Made by a program: the position numbers and the translations under genes
Part shown: positions 15,485 through 24,257 of the stretch, piece after piece
Numbering within the stretch: the stretch's first letter is position 1
Layout: each line of letters opens with the position of its first letter
Notes under the pieces: generated by a model
Seen by the model: the letters and a program-made list of their open reading frames with translations, nothing else
What the model was told of the DNA's origin: nothing
Databases searched by the model: none
Assembly (NCBI GenBank): GCA_022825885.1
Contig: JAJDVY010000006.1
Location: forward strand, 1 to 64,000
Direction: 5' to 3'
Length of the DNA: 64,000 bases
DNA from: Nitrospirales bacterium
GTDB taxonomy: Bacteria; Nitrospirota; Nitrospiria; Nitrospirales; UBA8639

Positions 15485-15550
15485 GCGGGGTTTCGCCCCC
15501 GCACGACGAGGTCCTTTTGTTTCGGCAAAAGGACCCAAAACCATTGGCGC
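15485..15550. repeat. Dispersed repeat with TTTTGTTTCGGCAAAAGGAC phrase, copy 1
   Basis: The phrase GGGGTTTCGCCCCCGCACGA, then CGAGGT, then CTTTTGTTTCGGCAAAAGGA and CCCAAAACCATTGGCGC, is repeated at 24933-25035. The second copy carries about 40 bp of a different repeat (ACTTCGCTCCGCTCC type) after GAGGTTCC. TTTTG/CAAAAG forms a small hairpin. It is a nested repeat rather than a gene. Confidence 0.75.
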
Positions 15551-15702
15551 CCGGGCGTGGCCCCAGGGGGGTGCCTTTGCCCCGGTCCCGGTTGTGTGGG
15601 CTGCGGAACTCGCTTCGCTCAGACAGTCCTCGCCCTTAAATAGAATTCTCGGGACCGGGGTGCAGCCACGCCCGCAGGCGCCGGGGACATGGAAAGAATA
15701 AA

Positions 15703-15850
15703 AACTCTGGATCCCCGATCAGGTCGGGGATGACAGACAAAAGACGAACAACAAAGACACTGGATCCCGGATCGGGTCGGGGATGACAGCAGGAGGAAAG
15801 ATAAAGGCACTGGATCCCGGATCAAGTCGGGGATGACAGCAGGAGAAAAG
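15703..15850. repeat. Three consecutive CCCCGATC-family units
   Basis: Three head-to-tail units, each 'CACTGGATCCCGGATC..GTCGGGGATGACAG' with short A/G-rich spacers, make a roughly 45-bp period array. They belong to the family found at 431-600. The remainder of 15551-15879 has no supported gene. Confidence 0.75.
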
Positions 15851-15879
15851 GCGGGGATAGCAGTAGTGGTCATTTAAAG

Positions 15880-15928
15880 CCTGTGCGTGTTACAAGGGAG
15901 GCCTTTGGGAGTTCCTTTCACGAACAGG
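15880..15928 (+). promoter_or_regulatory. Leader hairpin overlapping the gdx ribosome site
   Basis: CCTGTGCGTG (15880-15889) can pair with CACGAACAGG (15919-15928), 9 of 10 positions, closing a 29-nt loop. The 3' arm runs into the Shine-Dalgarno run CAGGAGGGGG just before ATG 15936, so folding could hide the ribosome site. SMR exporters of this type are often under guanidine riboswitches. I do not see the ACGR tetraloops of the guanidine-II class or another recognisable class, so this is only a candidate. Confidence 0.35.
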
Positions 15929-15935
15929 AGGGGGT

Positions 15936-16256
15936 ATGGCGTGGGTGTATGTGTTTGTGGCCGGGGTTTTTGAGGTGGTCTGGATCACGGGGTTGAAATA
16001 TACGGACGGGTTTACGCGGTTGTGGCCGAGTGTGGGGACGGTGGCGGCGATAATCACGAGTATGGTGTGTCTGGCGTTGGCCGTGCGGGTCATTCCGATT
16101 GGGACGGCGTATGCCGTGTGGACCGGGATCGGCGCGGCGGGTGCGGTGGTCGCGGGCATGATCCTGTTCAATGAGCCGCGGGACGTGGCGCGGTTGGTTT
16201 TTATCGCGTTGATTGTGTCGGGGGTTGTGGGGTTGAAATTGTCTGCGCCGGGTTGA
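15936..16256 (+). CDS. gdx: SMR-family exporter, SugE/Gdx (guanidinium exporter) type
   Basis: A 106-residue protein with four predicted membrane helices. Glu13 in AGVFEVVW is the universal SMR proton/substrate acid. GLKYTDGFTRLWPS and PIGTAYAVWTGIGAAGAVVA are characteristic of the SugE/Gdx branch rather than EmrE-type drug exporters. Family knowledge: Gdx exchanges guanidinium for protons as an antiparallel dimer in the inner membrane. AGGAGGGGG precedes ATG 15936. It is a single gene flanked by repeats. Confidence 0.88.
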   Translation: MAWVYVFVAGVFEVVWITGLKYTDGFTRLWPSVGTVAAIITSMVCLALAVRVIPIGTAYAVWTGIGAAGAVVAGMILFNEPRDVARLVFIALIVSGVVGLKLSAPG

Positions 16257-16473
16257 GGTGGAATGTTCACCCTCACCTCCTGCTTCCGCAGGGGCAGTCG
16301 TAATCCTTTCCCGTCAAGGGGGAGGGAGAAATACGAAAGACAAAGACGCTGGATCCCCGATCGGGGTCGGGGATGACAGAAGGAGAAAAGCAGATTCTTC
16401 GCCAGGTCCTTCGCTTTGCTCAGGACAAGCTCAGAATGACAGGAGGTGGGGTGAGAGGAGATGAGGCGTGGCG
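16257..16473. repeat. Repeat-filled gap after gdx
   Basis: It contains one CCCCGATCGGGGTCGGGG unit (about 16351-16377) and a 'CTTCGCTTTGCTCAGGACAA' phrase related to the repeats that entered the TrpD-like gene. No gene is supported. Confidence 0.6.
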
Positions 16474-18333
16474 TTATATCGAGAATTGGAACACGGGTTG
16501 GTTGCCGATGGTTTCGGCCAGGATGCCTTTTTCTTTCAGCGCGGTCAGGATGGCATGGGCGGTGCTGGTGAAGTCTTCGGGGCCGGTGAAGGCGAGATCC
16601 GCTTCGACGGGGGAGGCCGTTGTCTCCTTACTCATGTAGACGGTGAGCACGGGCGCGGGATGGACCAGTGTGCGGATCGCTTCGACAACCTGATCAGCCG
16701 GCAGATTGAACGAGTTGGTGGTTGAGATCAGTAGGACCCCGGTATCGATGAGTAGCCGCGCCACCTCGCCGTAGCGACGGATCGTTTCCCGGGCGTCTTC
16801 TTCCTGCAAGTCGGCGTCGAGCCCCCGGCGCAGGTTTTCGGGGTCCAGCATGTAGACGTGCCGGCCTTCAGCCACGAGTGTGGATTCCACTTTTTTGGCC
16901 AGGAAGGTCTTCCCCGTGGTATCGGGGCCGATGAGCAGGACCAGCGCCGCACGGTGGCCGTAGTGTTTGGCGCGATCCGCCAGGGTGACGTCGCCCGTGA
17001 CCCAGGCGAAATCCCGTTGCCGGGCCTCGGTCCGCAGGGTCTCTTCGCGGTCCGCCACCATCTCGGTAATGATGCCGCCCCCGGACACGTCGTAGTCGTC
17101 GACGAGGACGAACCGGCCCGTGGTCTCGAAATCGGTATACAGGTCAAAGGCGAGCGGGGCCTTGGCCTGGATGGTGACGTCCGCCACCTCGTTGCGCTTC
17201 ACGACGGTGTTGGTCTGTTGCTGATCCAGCGAGAGGTTGTCGGCGTCCACGATGCGATGAATCGCGGCCACGCGGCATTCGACTTCGTGCGTGGCCAACC
17301 GTACCAGATAGGATTTCCCCATTTCCAAAGGCCGGCGGCCGAGCCAGAACAGGTTGGCGCGAAAGGTCGTGGAGACGAGCGGCAGGGAACGTTCGTGACT
17401 GACGATCTCCCCGCGCTCGACGAAAATCTGTTCATCCAGGGTAATGCCCACGGATTGCCCGGCCTGGGCTTGCGTCGGGGGCGGGTCCACGTTGAATGCT
17501 TCCAGCGTTTGCACGACCGCGCTTTTGTTCGACGGTGAAAAAATCACCTGATCCCCCACTTTGAGTCGTCCGGACGCGATGCGTCCCGTCAGGATGCGGC
17601 GGGCGTCGAATTTGTAGACGTCCTGCAACGGAAACCGCAGGGGTTGTTCGGCTTGTTCGGATTCCGAGGAAAATTGCGCCAGCGATTCCAGCACCGTGGG
17701 GCCGTCGTGCCATGCCATGTGTGGGCTGGGCGCGGCGATGTTGTCCCCGCGTTTGGCGCTGGCGGGGATCACGAACTGGGGCGTCACGTCGAGTTGCGAC
17801 AGGAACGCGCGATACTCTTTTTCAATGAGCGCGAACGTCTCCCGGCTATAGTCCACGAGGTCCATTTTGTTCACGACCACGGTGACTTGTTTCACGCCCA
17901 GCATTGACAACAACAGGCCGTGCCGTTTGGATTGATCCTTGACCCCTTCCAGGGCATCGATCAGCAGGAGGGCGGCTTCGGCGCGCGCGGCGCCGGAGAT
18001 CATGTTTTTGAGGAATTCCTTGTGTCCGGGCGCGTCGATGATGATGTATTGCCGTCCCGCCCATTGGAAAAAGGTGCGGGCGGTGTCGATGGTCACGCCT
18101 TGCTGCTGTTCTTCCAGGAAGGCGTCGAACAGGAACGCGTATTCGAACTCTTTGCCCTGTTGTTTGCAGATGGCCTGGATTTTTTCGATCTTGCCTTCCG
18201 GCAGGGTGCCCGTGTCCGCATACAAGCGGCCCAGCAAGGTGGACTTACCGTGGTCCACGCTGCCCACGATGACGATGTTCATGCGGTCGCGGATATCCAC
18301 GGCGGCCGCTGTGTCGGTCTTACATGTATCCAT
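16474..18333 (-). CDS. cysNC: Sulfate adenylyltransferase large subunit fused to a degenerate APS-kinase domain
   Basis: A 619-residue protein. The CysN part carries the GTPase boxes GSVDHGKS (near 23), DAPGH, NKMD and SAK, followed by EF-Tu-like barrels; with CysD it makes APS from sulfate and ATP. From about residue 460 an APS-kinase-like domain follows. It keeps a GxxxxGKT loop (GPDTTGKT) but has [11 protein letters not shown] in place of the usual DGDNxRxGL and no FISP motif, so kinase activity is doubtful. ATG 18333 overlaps cysD by 14 bp. An apparent longer frame upstream is only cysD read out of frame. It is the last gene of the sulfate assimilation operon. Confidence 0.9.
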   Translation of the reverse strand: MDTCKTDTAAAVDIRDRMNIVIVGSVDHGKSTLLGRLYADTGTLPEGKIEKIQAICKQQGKEFEYAFLFDAFLEEQQQGVTIDTARTFFQWAGRQYIIIDAPGHKEFLKNMISGAARAEAALLLIDALEGVKDQSKRHGLLLSMLGVKQVTVVVNKMDLVDYSRETFALIEKEYRAFLSQLDVTPQFVIPASAKRGDNIAAPSPHMAWHDGPTVLESLAQFSSESEQAEQPLRFPLQDVYKFDARRILTGRIASGRLKVGDQVIFSPSNKSAVVQTLEAFNVDPPPTQAQAGQSVGITLDEQIFVERGEIVSHERSLPLVSTTFRANLFWLGRRPLEMGKSYLVRLATHEVECRVAAIHRIVDADNLSLDQQQTNTVVKRNEVADVTIQAKAPLAFDLYTDFETTGRFVLVDDYDVSGGGIITEMVADREETLRTEARQRDFAWVTGDVTLADRAKHYGHRAALVLLIGPDTTGKTFLAKKVESTLVAEGRHVYMLDPENLRRGLDADLQEEDARETIRRYGEVARLLIDTGVLLISTTNSFNLPADQVVEAIRTLVHPAPVLTVYMSKETTASPVEADLAFTGPEDFTSTAHAILTALKEKGILAETIGNQPVFQFSI

Positions 18334-19117
18334 CTTTGCGAAGTAACTCCATGCCCCGGCCTTCGTCCTGCGCGCGACCGGCGCGTTCGGCCACTTTCGT
18401 GGCCCGCAGTTCTTCGATGATTTCATCAACCGTGGACGCGGTGGATTTGATGGGGAAGGTGCAGGGCGCGCACCCCAGACTCCGGTACCGTGTGCCGTCG
18501 CCCCTGTTGAGGTACAGGTCCATAAAGGGAATGTTCTCGAGCTTGATGTATTCCCAGATGTTGATTTCCGTCCAGTCCAGCAGGGGATGAATCCGGATGT
18601 GGGTGTTCGGCGGGAACGAGGTCTTGAATTGATCCCACAGTTCCGGGGGCTGGTCCCGGAAATCCCAATCGTTGTTTTTGTCGCGCGGGGAGAAATAGCG
18701 TTCCTTGGCGCGCGTGCTTTCTTCGTCCGCGCGGACGCCCAGGATGATGCCCGTGTACCCTTTTTCTTCCAGCAGAAGTTTGAGCCCGTTGGTTTTGAGC
18801 GCGGTGCAGCATTCGACCCGGCCCCGTTCATGGTTCATCCCTTCGGCCAGGGCTTGCTTGTTCTGCCCGACCACCAGATTGAGACGCCATTCGCGTGCCA
18901 GCCGGTCCCGGTACTCGATCATGGAGGGAATCTTGTAACTGGTATCCACGTGCAGGAGCGGAAACGGGACGTGCCCGAAGAAGGCCTTGCGGGCCAACCA
19001 TAAGAGCACCGTGGAATCCTTCCCCATGGACCAGAGCATGCCCAGGTTATCGAAGTGTTTATAGGCCTCGCGAAAAATATAGACGCTTTGGTCTTCCAGT
19101 TGCCGCAGATGTCTCAT
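18320..19117 (-). CDS. cysD: Sulfate adenylyltransferase small subunit
   Basis: A 265-residue ATP-PP-loop protein. The [17 protein letters not shown] segment holds the PP-loop near residue 30. [36 protein letters not shown] and the [19 protein letters not shown] ending are diagnostic of CysD. It adenylates sulfate together with the CysN part of the next gene. The ATG at 19117 lies in a motif (ATGAGACATCTGC) that also occurs twice upstream because the junction with the preceding gene has been duplicated; the copy used here is the only one joined to the cysD body. Confidence 0.95.
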   Translation of the reverse strand: MRHLRQLEDQSVYIFREAYKHFDNLGMLWSMGKDSTVLLWLARKAFFGHVPFPLLHVDTSYKIPSMIEYRDRLAREWRLNLVVGQNKQALAEGMNHERGRVECCTALKTNGLKLLLEEKGYTGIILGVRADEESTRAKERYFSPRDKNNDWDFRDQPPELWDQFKTSFPPNTHIRIHPLLDWTEINIWEYIKLENIPFMDLYLNRGDGTRYRSLGCAPCTFPIKSTASTVDEIIEELRATKVAERAGRAQDEGRGMELLRKDGYM

Positions 19118-19468
19118 GCGTGCACGACCCCTTCTGTCATCCTCGACGCTTGTCCCCGATCCTCGATTACAAACGTCAAGGACAGGCTTGATCGAGGATC
19201 CAGAAGATCTATGAGATCCAGGGTTTTTGCATTTCTCTTTCTTCGCAATGACAACGACTCTGGATTCCCGCTTTCGCGGGAATGACCGAAGGGGAGGCAG
19301 CGCAGATGTCTCATGCGTGCACGACTCCTTCTGTCATCCTCGACATTTTTAATCGAGGATCCAGGGGCTTTCCTTTTTCCTTTGTTCGCAACGACAACGA
19401 CTCTGGATTCCCGCTTTCGCGCGAATGACCGAAGGGGAGGCGGCGCAGATGTCTCATACGTGGACGAC
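19105..19468. repeat. Triplicated trpD-like/cysD junction with inserted repeats
   Basis: The 24-bp stretch beginning GCAGATGTCTCATGCG occurs at 19105-19128, 19302-19325 and 19445-19468 (the last with two changes). The first copy carries the cysD start codon and the last carries the stop of the TrpD-like gene in the same ATGA position. Between them lie CCCCGATC/TCGAGGATCCAG units and a repeated 'TGGATTCCCGCTTTCGCG' phrase. The ancestral genes probably overlapped by ATGA and were pushed 336 bp apart by repeat-mediated duplication. Confidence 0.8.
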
Positions 19469-20773
19469 CTTTGGCTGTTCGACTCCCTCTCCCCCGGAGC
19501 GAGAGGGCCTGTCCTGAGCTTTGTCGAAGGGCAGGGGTGAGGGGGCATTCATCGTTGAGGCCAGATCCGCCAGCTTTTGCGCGGCCGCGCCGGATTCCAG
19601 ACTTCTCTGCGCCAATGGCACGCCTTCGGCCACGGAATGGGCCTTCCCCGCGGCATAGAGGAACATGGCGGCGTTGTAGATGACCCAGTCGCGGAACCGG
19701 TCGCGGACCTGGTTGCGCAGGACGCGCTGAATTGTGTCCGCTTCCAGGGCCGGGATGTCTTTTGGGGCCCGTCCTGAGCCCTGTCGCCCTTCGACTTCGC
19801 TCACGCTACGCTCAGGACGAACGGAGGGAGAAGACGTTGGTCCTGAGCCCTGTCGCCCTTCGACTTTGCTCACGCTACGCTCAGGACGAGCGGAGGGAGA
19901 AGACGTTGGTCCTGAGTCCTGTCGCCCTTCGACTTTGCTCACGCTACGCTCAGGACGAACGGAGGGAGCAACGGCCATGATTTCGAACGAGCCCGGGGAA
20001 AGCCGGACGTCCTCGGGTTTGAGCGTTAAGCGGGTCACGCGGTTGTCACGCAGTTCCCGCATGTTCGTCAGGGTCGTCATCGAGAGTTCGGGAAATCCTT
20101 CCACCCCCTGAAATACCAGGAGTCTGCGCCCACCGATCATGTTCACGACTTCCGGGATTTTTTCGAGGTAGGGCGGATGTGCCACGCCCACTACTTGCGA
20201 GTGCGCCCGCATGGGATTGAGGAGCCGGGCGACCTGATGGAACAGGTTTTGGGCGCCCAGTTGTTCGCGCAATGCCAACAACCCCGCTAGGGGAGGGTGA
20301 TACAACGCGAGGTCCAGGTACGCGAATCCGTCCCGTTGCAACGTGGCGACAAGATCGTCCCCCTGTAGCGCGGCGGGAATGCCGAGTTGCGCCAACACCC
20401 GTGGCAGGTCTGAGGAGACCATGGGATTGTCAACGCCGTGAAACAGGATGACGGCCCCGGCGGCGGCGGCGACAATGGCTGCGGGGACGCACACGTGATG
20501 CGTATTGTGTTTTTCGGCGTAGACCGGCACGTCAACCACGTGGAGGCCGGCCGGCGCGGTGACCGGCGCCACGTAGCTGCGCGTCGCCGCGGTGAACGAG
20601 GCCAATTCCGTCACGCCTTCCAGCTTGATCCGCATGGCCATCAAAAAAGCTCCGGCCTGGTAGGGGGTGGCATTGCCCTCGATCATCTCCCGGGCGGCCT
20701 GCTTGGCTTCGTCCCACGAGAGGTCTCTGACTCCTCGTTGCCCTTTTCCGATTTTGGTGATGAGTTGGTGCAT
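19454..20773 (-). CDS. Anthranilate phosphoribosyltransferase-like (TrpD2/YbiB-type) protein with repeat insertions
   Basis: A 439-residue protein. Residues 1-270 follow the glycosyltransferase family 3/TrpD fold (DEAKQAAREMIEGNATPYQA, GAFLMAMRIKLEGVTELASF). The glycine-rich PRPP loop of true TrpD is replaced by VDVPVYAEKHNTHHVCVPAA, so an anthranilate reaction is unlikely; related proteins (YbiB) bind nucleic acid. Residues about 271-334 are three tandem copies of a 23-codon repeat (RPERSVSKVEGRQ core), and the last 30 residues (FDKAQDRPSRSGGEG) also derive from an intergenic repeat. Position inside the sulfate operon suggests co-regulation; function unknown. Confidence 0.75.
   Translation of the reverse strand: MHQLITKIGKGQRGVRDLSWDEAKQAAREMIEGNATPYQAGAFLMAMRIKLEGVTELASFTAATRSYVAPVTAPAGLHVVDVPVYAEKHNTHHVCVPAAIVAAAAGAVILFHGVDNPMVSSDLPRVLAQLGIPAALQGDDLVATLQRDGFAYLDLALYHPPLAGLLALREQLGAQNLFHQVARLLNPMRAHSQVVGVAHPPYLEKIPEVVNMIGGRRLLVFQGVEGFPELSMTTLTNMRELRDNRVTRLTLKPEDVRLSPGSFEIMAVAPSVRPERSVSKVEGRQDSGPTSSPSARPERSVSKVEGRQGSGPTSSPSVRPERSVSEVEGRQGSGRAPKDIPALEADTIQRVLRNQVRDRFRDWVIYNAAMFLYAAGKAHSVAEGVPLAQRSLESGAAAQKLADLASTMNAPSPLPFDKAQDRPSRSGGEGVEQPKVVHV
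19771..19968. repeat. Three 69-bp tandem repeats inside a coding sequence
   Basis: Units start at 19771, 19840 and 19909; each is 69 bp (23 codons; the third is shortened to 60) and contains CTTCGACTTCGCTCACGCTA and CGCTCAGGACGAACGGAGGG. Because 69 is a multiple of three, the host reading frame survives. The same sequence lies between genes near 56290-56345, so this is a dispersed repeat captured by a gene. Confidence 0.9.
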
Positions 20774-20847
20774 CAGCGGCGCCTGCGGTCAATGAAGCGT
20801 ACGGTTGAATTCCAATGGCGGTCTACGGTGGCTTTCCGGGGAGATGG

Positions 20848-21564
20848 TTACTTGTGCAGCCCGCATTCGATTTTTTCAGAACTCTGCCATCGTCCGGACC
20901 GCGGGTCGGCGCCGGGCTGAACGGGCGCCGTGCAGTGGGTGCATCCGATGCTGGGGTACTGTTGGTCATGGAGCGCGTTGTAGGGTACGTCATACGTGTT
21001 GATGTAGCTCCAGACCTGATCGTTGGTCCAGGCCGCAAGAGGATTGAATTTGACAAGGCCGAACTTGGCGTCCCATTCAACCAGCCCCGCGGTTGCGCGC
21101 GTCGGCGACTGGTCTCGACGAATGCCGGTCACCCATGCGGAGTAGTTTTTCAAAATCCCGGTCAACGGATCGACCTTTCGGATTTGGCAGCACTGATCCG
21201 GTTGCCGGACCCACAACAGGTCTCCGAACTGGTTCGCTTGCTCCGCCGGCGTCAGGGCCGGCACGACCCGAATCACCTGTTCGGCCGTGACCCGGTACCG
21301 GGCGACCAGGCGGTCACGCACGGCGTGGGTTTCCGGAAAGAGGAAATCCGTGTCCAGATAAAAGAGCGAGGCTTGAGGATTGATCCGGTGCATCATGTCC
21401 CAGAGCACCACGTCCTCGGCGCCGAAACTGCACGCCAACACGACCTTGGGGAAAAACCGTTCCAGGGCGAAGGCCAGCACTTCTTGAGGCGACCGGCCCG
21501 CAAAACGTTCGTTCAGTTCCTGAAGGGCCTCTGTTGAAAAAGGTTCTTGCACGGTTTCCGTCAC
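20848..21564 (-). CDS. cysH: Adenylyl-sulfate (APS) reductase, iron-sulfur type
   Basis: A 238-residue PAPS/APS reductase-family protein. The PP-loop-like ACSFGAEDVVLWDMM is followed by FYLDTDFLFPETHAVRD. The Cys-Cys pair (QCCQIRKVDPL) and the CTHC pair (SIGCTHCTAPV) ligate the [4Fe-4S] cluster that marks APS-using enzymes. The catalytic Cys is in KIECGLH at the C-terminus. It reduces APS to sulfite with thioredoxin. Using APS directly makes an APS kinase unnecessary, consistent with the degenerate kinase domain in cysNC. ATG 21564 follows AGGAGT. Confidence 0.93.
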   Translation of the reverse strand: MTETVQEPFSTEALQELNERFAGRSPQEVLAFALERFFPKVVLACSFGAEDVVLWDMMHRINPQASLFYLDTDFLFPETHAVRDRLVARYRVTAEQVIRVVPALTPAEQANQFGDLLWVRQPDQCCQIRKVDPLTGILKNYSAWVTGIRRDQSPTRATAGLVEWDAKFGLVKFNPLAAWTNDQVWSYINTYDVPYNALHDQQYPSIGCTHCTAPVQPGADPRSGRWQSSEKIECGLHK

Positions 21565-21707
21565 GGGTGACTCCTGCCTAATTTGTCATTCTGAGCCTGC
21601 CCTGAACGAAGTGAACGGGCTTGGCGAAGAATCTCTCACTCAATAACCGAACGCCTGAAAAAGCAGATCCTTCGCTTCGCTCAGGATGACTATTTGGTGT
21701 TGGTTGC

Positions 21708-24215
21708 CTAGGCCTCCACCTTCTCCACCAACACCTTGAAGTGCTGCGCGTCGGCTTCCAACGGATCCTCGCCGAGCACCTTGTGTCCGTCGTTGCGCAG
21801 ACTCATGGGCACGTTCTTGATGGGCTCGCCGGCGTCCAGCCACACTTCCAATCGTTCCCCTTCGTCCATCATTTCCAGCTTCAGTTTGGTCTTCACGTAA
21901 TTCAGCGGGCACGTGACCCCGCGAAGATCCAGTACGGTCACGTCCTCCACAGGTTCGCTCAAGGCTAGGGCCGGTTCGCTTTCCACCGGAGCCTGCGCTG
22001 GTTCCGCTTCGGCTGGGGCCGGTTCTGTTGTGGCCGGGCTTTCTTCGGCGAGGCCGAGCTTAAGGTCCTGGTCGATAGCTTCGGTCAGCTTCCGGCAGTG
22101 TTCCACGAACCCTTTGGCAAAGGCCATCTTCTGGCTGGTGAACTCGGCGGAATTGTCTTTGGTGCCCAGGTCGCTGATCGACCGGGCCATACCTCGATAC
22201 GCTTGCGGGATGAGCCCGTTCTGCCGGTCGGCAAACTGGTCGAATTCCGCCAGCGTGTCGGCATCGGTGTTCGGATCAATGCCTTCGGTCACAAGCAAGG
22301 CCTTGGCTCCGGCCACTACGGCGCGATAGGACTTGTTGATGGCCATGGCATATTGATGTTTCTCGGCCAGGATGCGGGCCTGGTAGAGTTCCTGCTCGGC
22401 TTCCAGGATTCGGTTGTCGATCATCTCGATGGCGCCGCCGGCGCATTCACCGGGGCCGAGGTCTTCGAGCGTAAATTCTTCATCCGCTTCCCAGTCGAAG
22501 TAGTACGACGGGTCGTCGTCATAGGACGGCAGAATGGAATGGCCGATCAGTTCTTCCTTGAGCGCGTTCTTGCCCGCCCGTTTGACAAAGGTGTGCAGGC
22601 TTTCGCCTTCCTGGCGGTCGCGTCGATACACGTCGAGCAGGTGCGACACCGCGGCCGGGACGTTCTTGGCCGGGAGTTTGATCGTCATGTGTCCGACTTC
22701 CGCGGTCCCGTTGATCCGCCCTCCGAGATGCAGTTCATACACCGGGGCGATGTGATCCCCGACGCGTTTGCCCACCCCGTGCAGCCCGATGGTCGAGATA
22801 TGATGCTGGGCGCACGAATTATGACAGCCGCTGATGTGGATCGTGGTGCCTTTCAAATCCTCGGGAACTTGGCCGGGCGGAAACACTTCGGCCAGGGCGC
22901 GGGCCACGCCCTTGGACGAGGTGATGCCGAGCCCGCAGGTATCGGTCCCCGGACAAGCCACGATGTCTTCGGTTTTATTCGCGCCGGGTTGGCTCAATCC
23001 ATGGGCGTCCAATTCCTCGTAGAAGGCTTCAAGCTGTTCATCGGACACCCAGCGAATGATCAGGTTCTGTCCGATCGTGGTCCGCACGTTGCCGTTGGCA
23101 TAGCGTTCGGCCAGATCAGCCACCACCAGCATTTGTTCGGCGGTGATGTCGCCCGTCGGCAGTCTCAGCACGGCCGCGAAAAACCCTTCCTGCCGTTGTT
23201 TCACCACGTTGGTGCGTCGCCACGTGGCGAATGCGGAGGCCGGAGCCCCGTCCGGGTGGCTGCCATTGCCATTGCCGCCGTTCTTCGCCGGCATGATCAG
23301 GGGAGCCGGGTCGGCATGCGGGAGGAGTTGCAACGGCGGATGCGCGGGCTTGGCGCCGAACATCTCTTCGTAGGCCGTTTCCCATCGGCGTTTGAATTCT
23401 TCAAACCCCAGTTTCTCGATCACGAACTTCATGCGGGCCTTGCTGCGGTTCTTGCGATTGCCGAGGTTGTCGAAGACTTTGATGACGGCTTCGATGGACG
23501 GAATCAGGTCATCCATGGGCACGAATTCCCGGAGCAGGTGCGCGATGCGCGGGGCTGCGCCCAGTCCGCCGCCGACCACCATGCGAAAGCCGATGGTGCC
23601 GTCTTCGGCTTTCTTCGCCAATAAGCCCACGTCGTGGATGGGCGTCATGGCGCAATCGTGATTGCACCCGGAAAACGCGATCTTGAATTTTCGCGGCAGG
23701 CTCTGGTTGAGCGGGTTGCGCAGCAGGTGTCGCGCCACGGTGTTTGCGTACGGGGTCACGTCAAAGACCTCACCCTGACAGACACCGGCCAGGTGGCAGG
23801 CCGTAACGTTGCGGACCGTGTTGGCGCAGGCTTCGCGCGTGGTGAGTCCCACTTCTTCCAGCTTGCGCATGACCGTGCTGATCTGCGGCAGGGGCACGAA
23901 GTGCAGTTGAATATCCTGCCGGGTCGTCACGTGACCGACGCCCGTGGCGTAGGTCTCGGCCAGTTCGGCGACGCGGCGCACCTGGTTCGAGGTGAGTCCC
24001 CCGAAGGGAATTTTGATACGAACCATTTGCACGTCCGCCTGCCGTTGACCATAGATGCCGTATTGCAACCGGAACGGCTTGAACAGGTCCAGGGTGACGT
24101 CACCAGCCTGTAACCGTTTGACCTCGTCTTCAAACGTTTCGATTTCCTCTTGAATCTCTTGAGGGATGGGGATGGTATGAATCTCAGGAAACGTGGTGGA
24201 ACGGCCCGTGCTCAT
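21708..24215 (-). CDS. Siroheme sulfite/nitrite reductase with helical middle domain and C-terminal TusA-like domain
   Basis: An 835-residue fusion. Residues 1-590 are a sulfite/nitrite reductase hemoprotein. Each half carries a Cys quartet: TACHLAGVC/FSGCNHDC (Cys140, 146, 184, 188) and ACPGTDTCGLG/ISGCHNSC, the second being the usual siroheme-[4Fe-4S] site. Residues about 600-720 form a helical domain resembling HEPN-type folds (QYAMAINKSYRAVVAGAKA). After a Pro/Glu-rich linker, residues 760-835 are TusA/SirA-like (VLDLRGVTCPLNYVKTKLKL) with the sulfur-carrying Cys. In a sulfate operon the likely reaction is sulfite to sulfide, with the TusA part perhaps handling the product; nitrite cannot be excluded. 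Confidence 0.9.
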   Translation of the reverse strand: MSTGRSTTFPEIHTIPIPQEIQEEIETFEDEVKRLQAGDVTLDLFKPFRLQYGIYGQRQADVQMVRIKIPFGGLTSNQVRRVAELAETYATGVGHVTTRQDIQLHFVPLPQISTVMRKLEEVGLTTREACANTVRNVTACHLAGVCQGEVFDVTPYANTVARHLLRNPLNQSLPRKFKIAFSGCNHDCAMTPIHDVGLLAKKAEDGTIGFRMVVGGGLGAAPRIAHLLREFVPMDDLIPSIEAVIKVFDNLGNRKNRSKARMKFVIEKLGFEEFKRRWETAYEEMFGAKPAHPPLQLLPHADPAPLIMPAKNGGNGNGSHPDGAPASAFATWRRTNVVKQRQEGFFAAVLRLPTGDITAEQMLVVADLAERYANGNVRTTIGQNLIIRWVSDEQLEAFYEELDAHGLSQPGANKTEDIVACPGTDTCGLGITSSKGVARALAEVFPPGQVPEDLKGTTIHISGCHNSCAQHHISTIGLHGVGKRVGDHIAPVYELHLGGRINGTAEVGHMTIKLPAKNVPAAVSHLLDVYRRDRQEGESLHTFVKRAGKNALKEELIGHSILPSYDDDPSYYFDWEADEEFTLEDLGPGECAGGAIEMIDNRILEAEQELYQARILAEKHQYAMAINKSYRAVVAGAKALLVTEGIDPNTDADTLAEFDQFADRQNGLIPQAYRGMARSISDLGTKDNSAEFTSQKMAFAKGFVEHCRKLTEAIDQDLKLGLAEESPATTEPAPAEAEPAQAPVESEPALALSEPVEDVTVLDLRGVTCPLNYVKTKLKLEMMDEGERLEVWLDAGEPIKNVPMSLRNDGHKVLGEDPLEADAQHFKVLVEKVEA

Positions 24216-24257
24216 GCTGTGCCTCCGGATGAAATGGGGAATAGTTTCCCAATGCCG

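Noticed and set aside
15272-15544. Open frame across the ATAGCA array giving a Cys/Tyr-rich 90-residue protein
   Set aside because: Composition is dictated by the repeat, with no ribosome site or plausible protein features.
18334-18831. Long N-terminal extension of CysNC
   Set aside because: The extra residues are cysD read in another frame, low-complexity and without GTPase similarity. ATG 18333 gives a standard CysN start.
22098-23624. 508-codon plus-strand ORF opposite the siroheme reductase
   Set aside because: It is an antisense shadow in high-GC DNA; the minus strand has full Cys motifs of a known enzyme.
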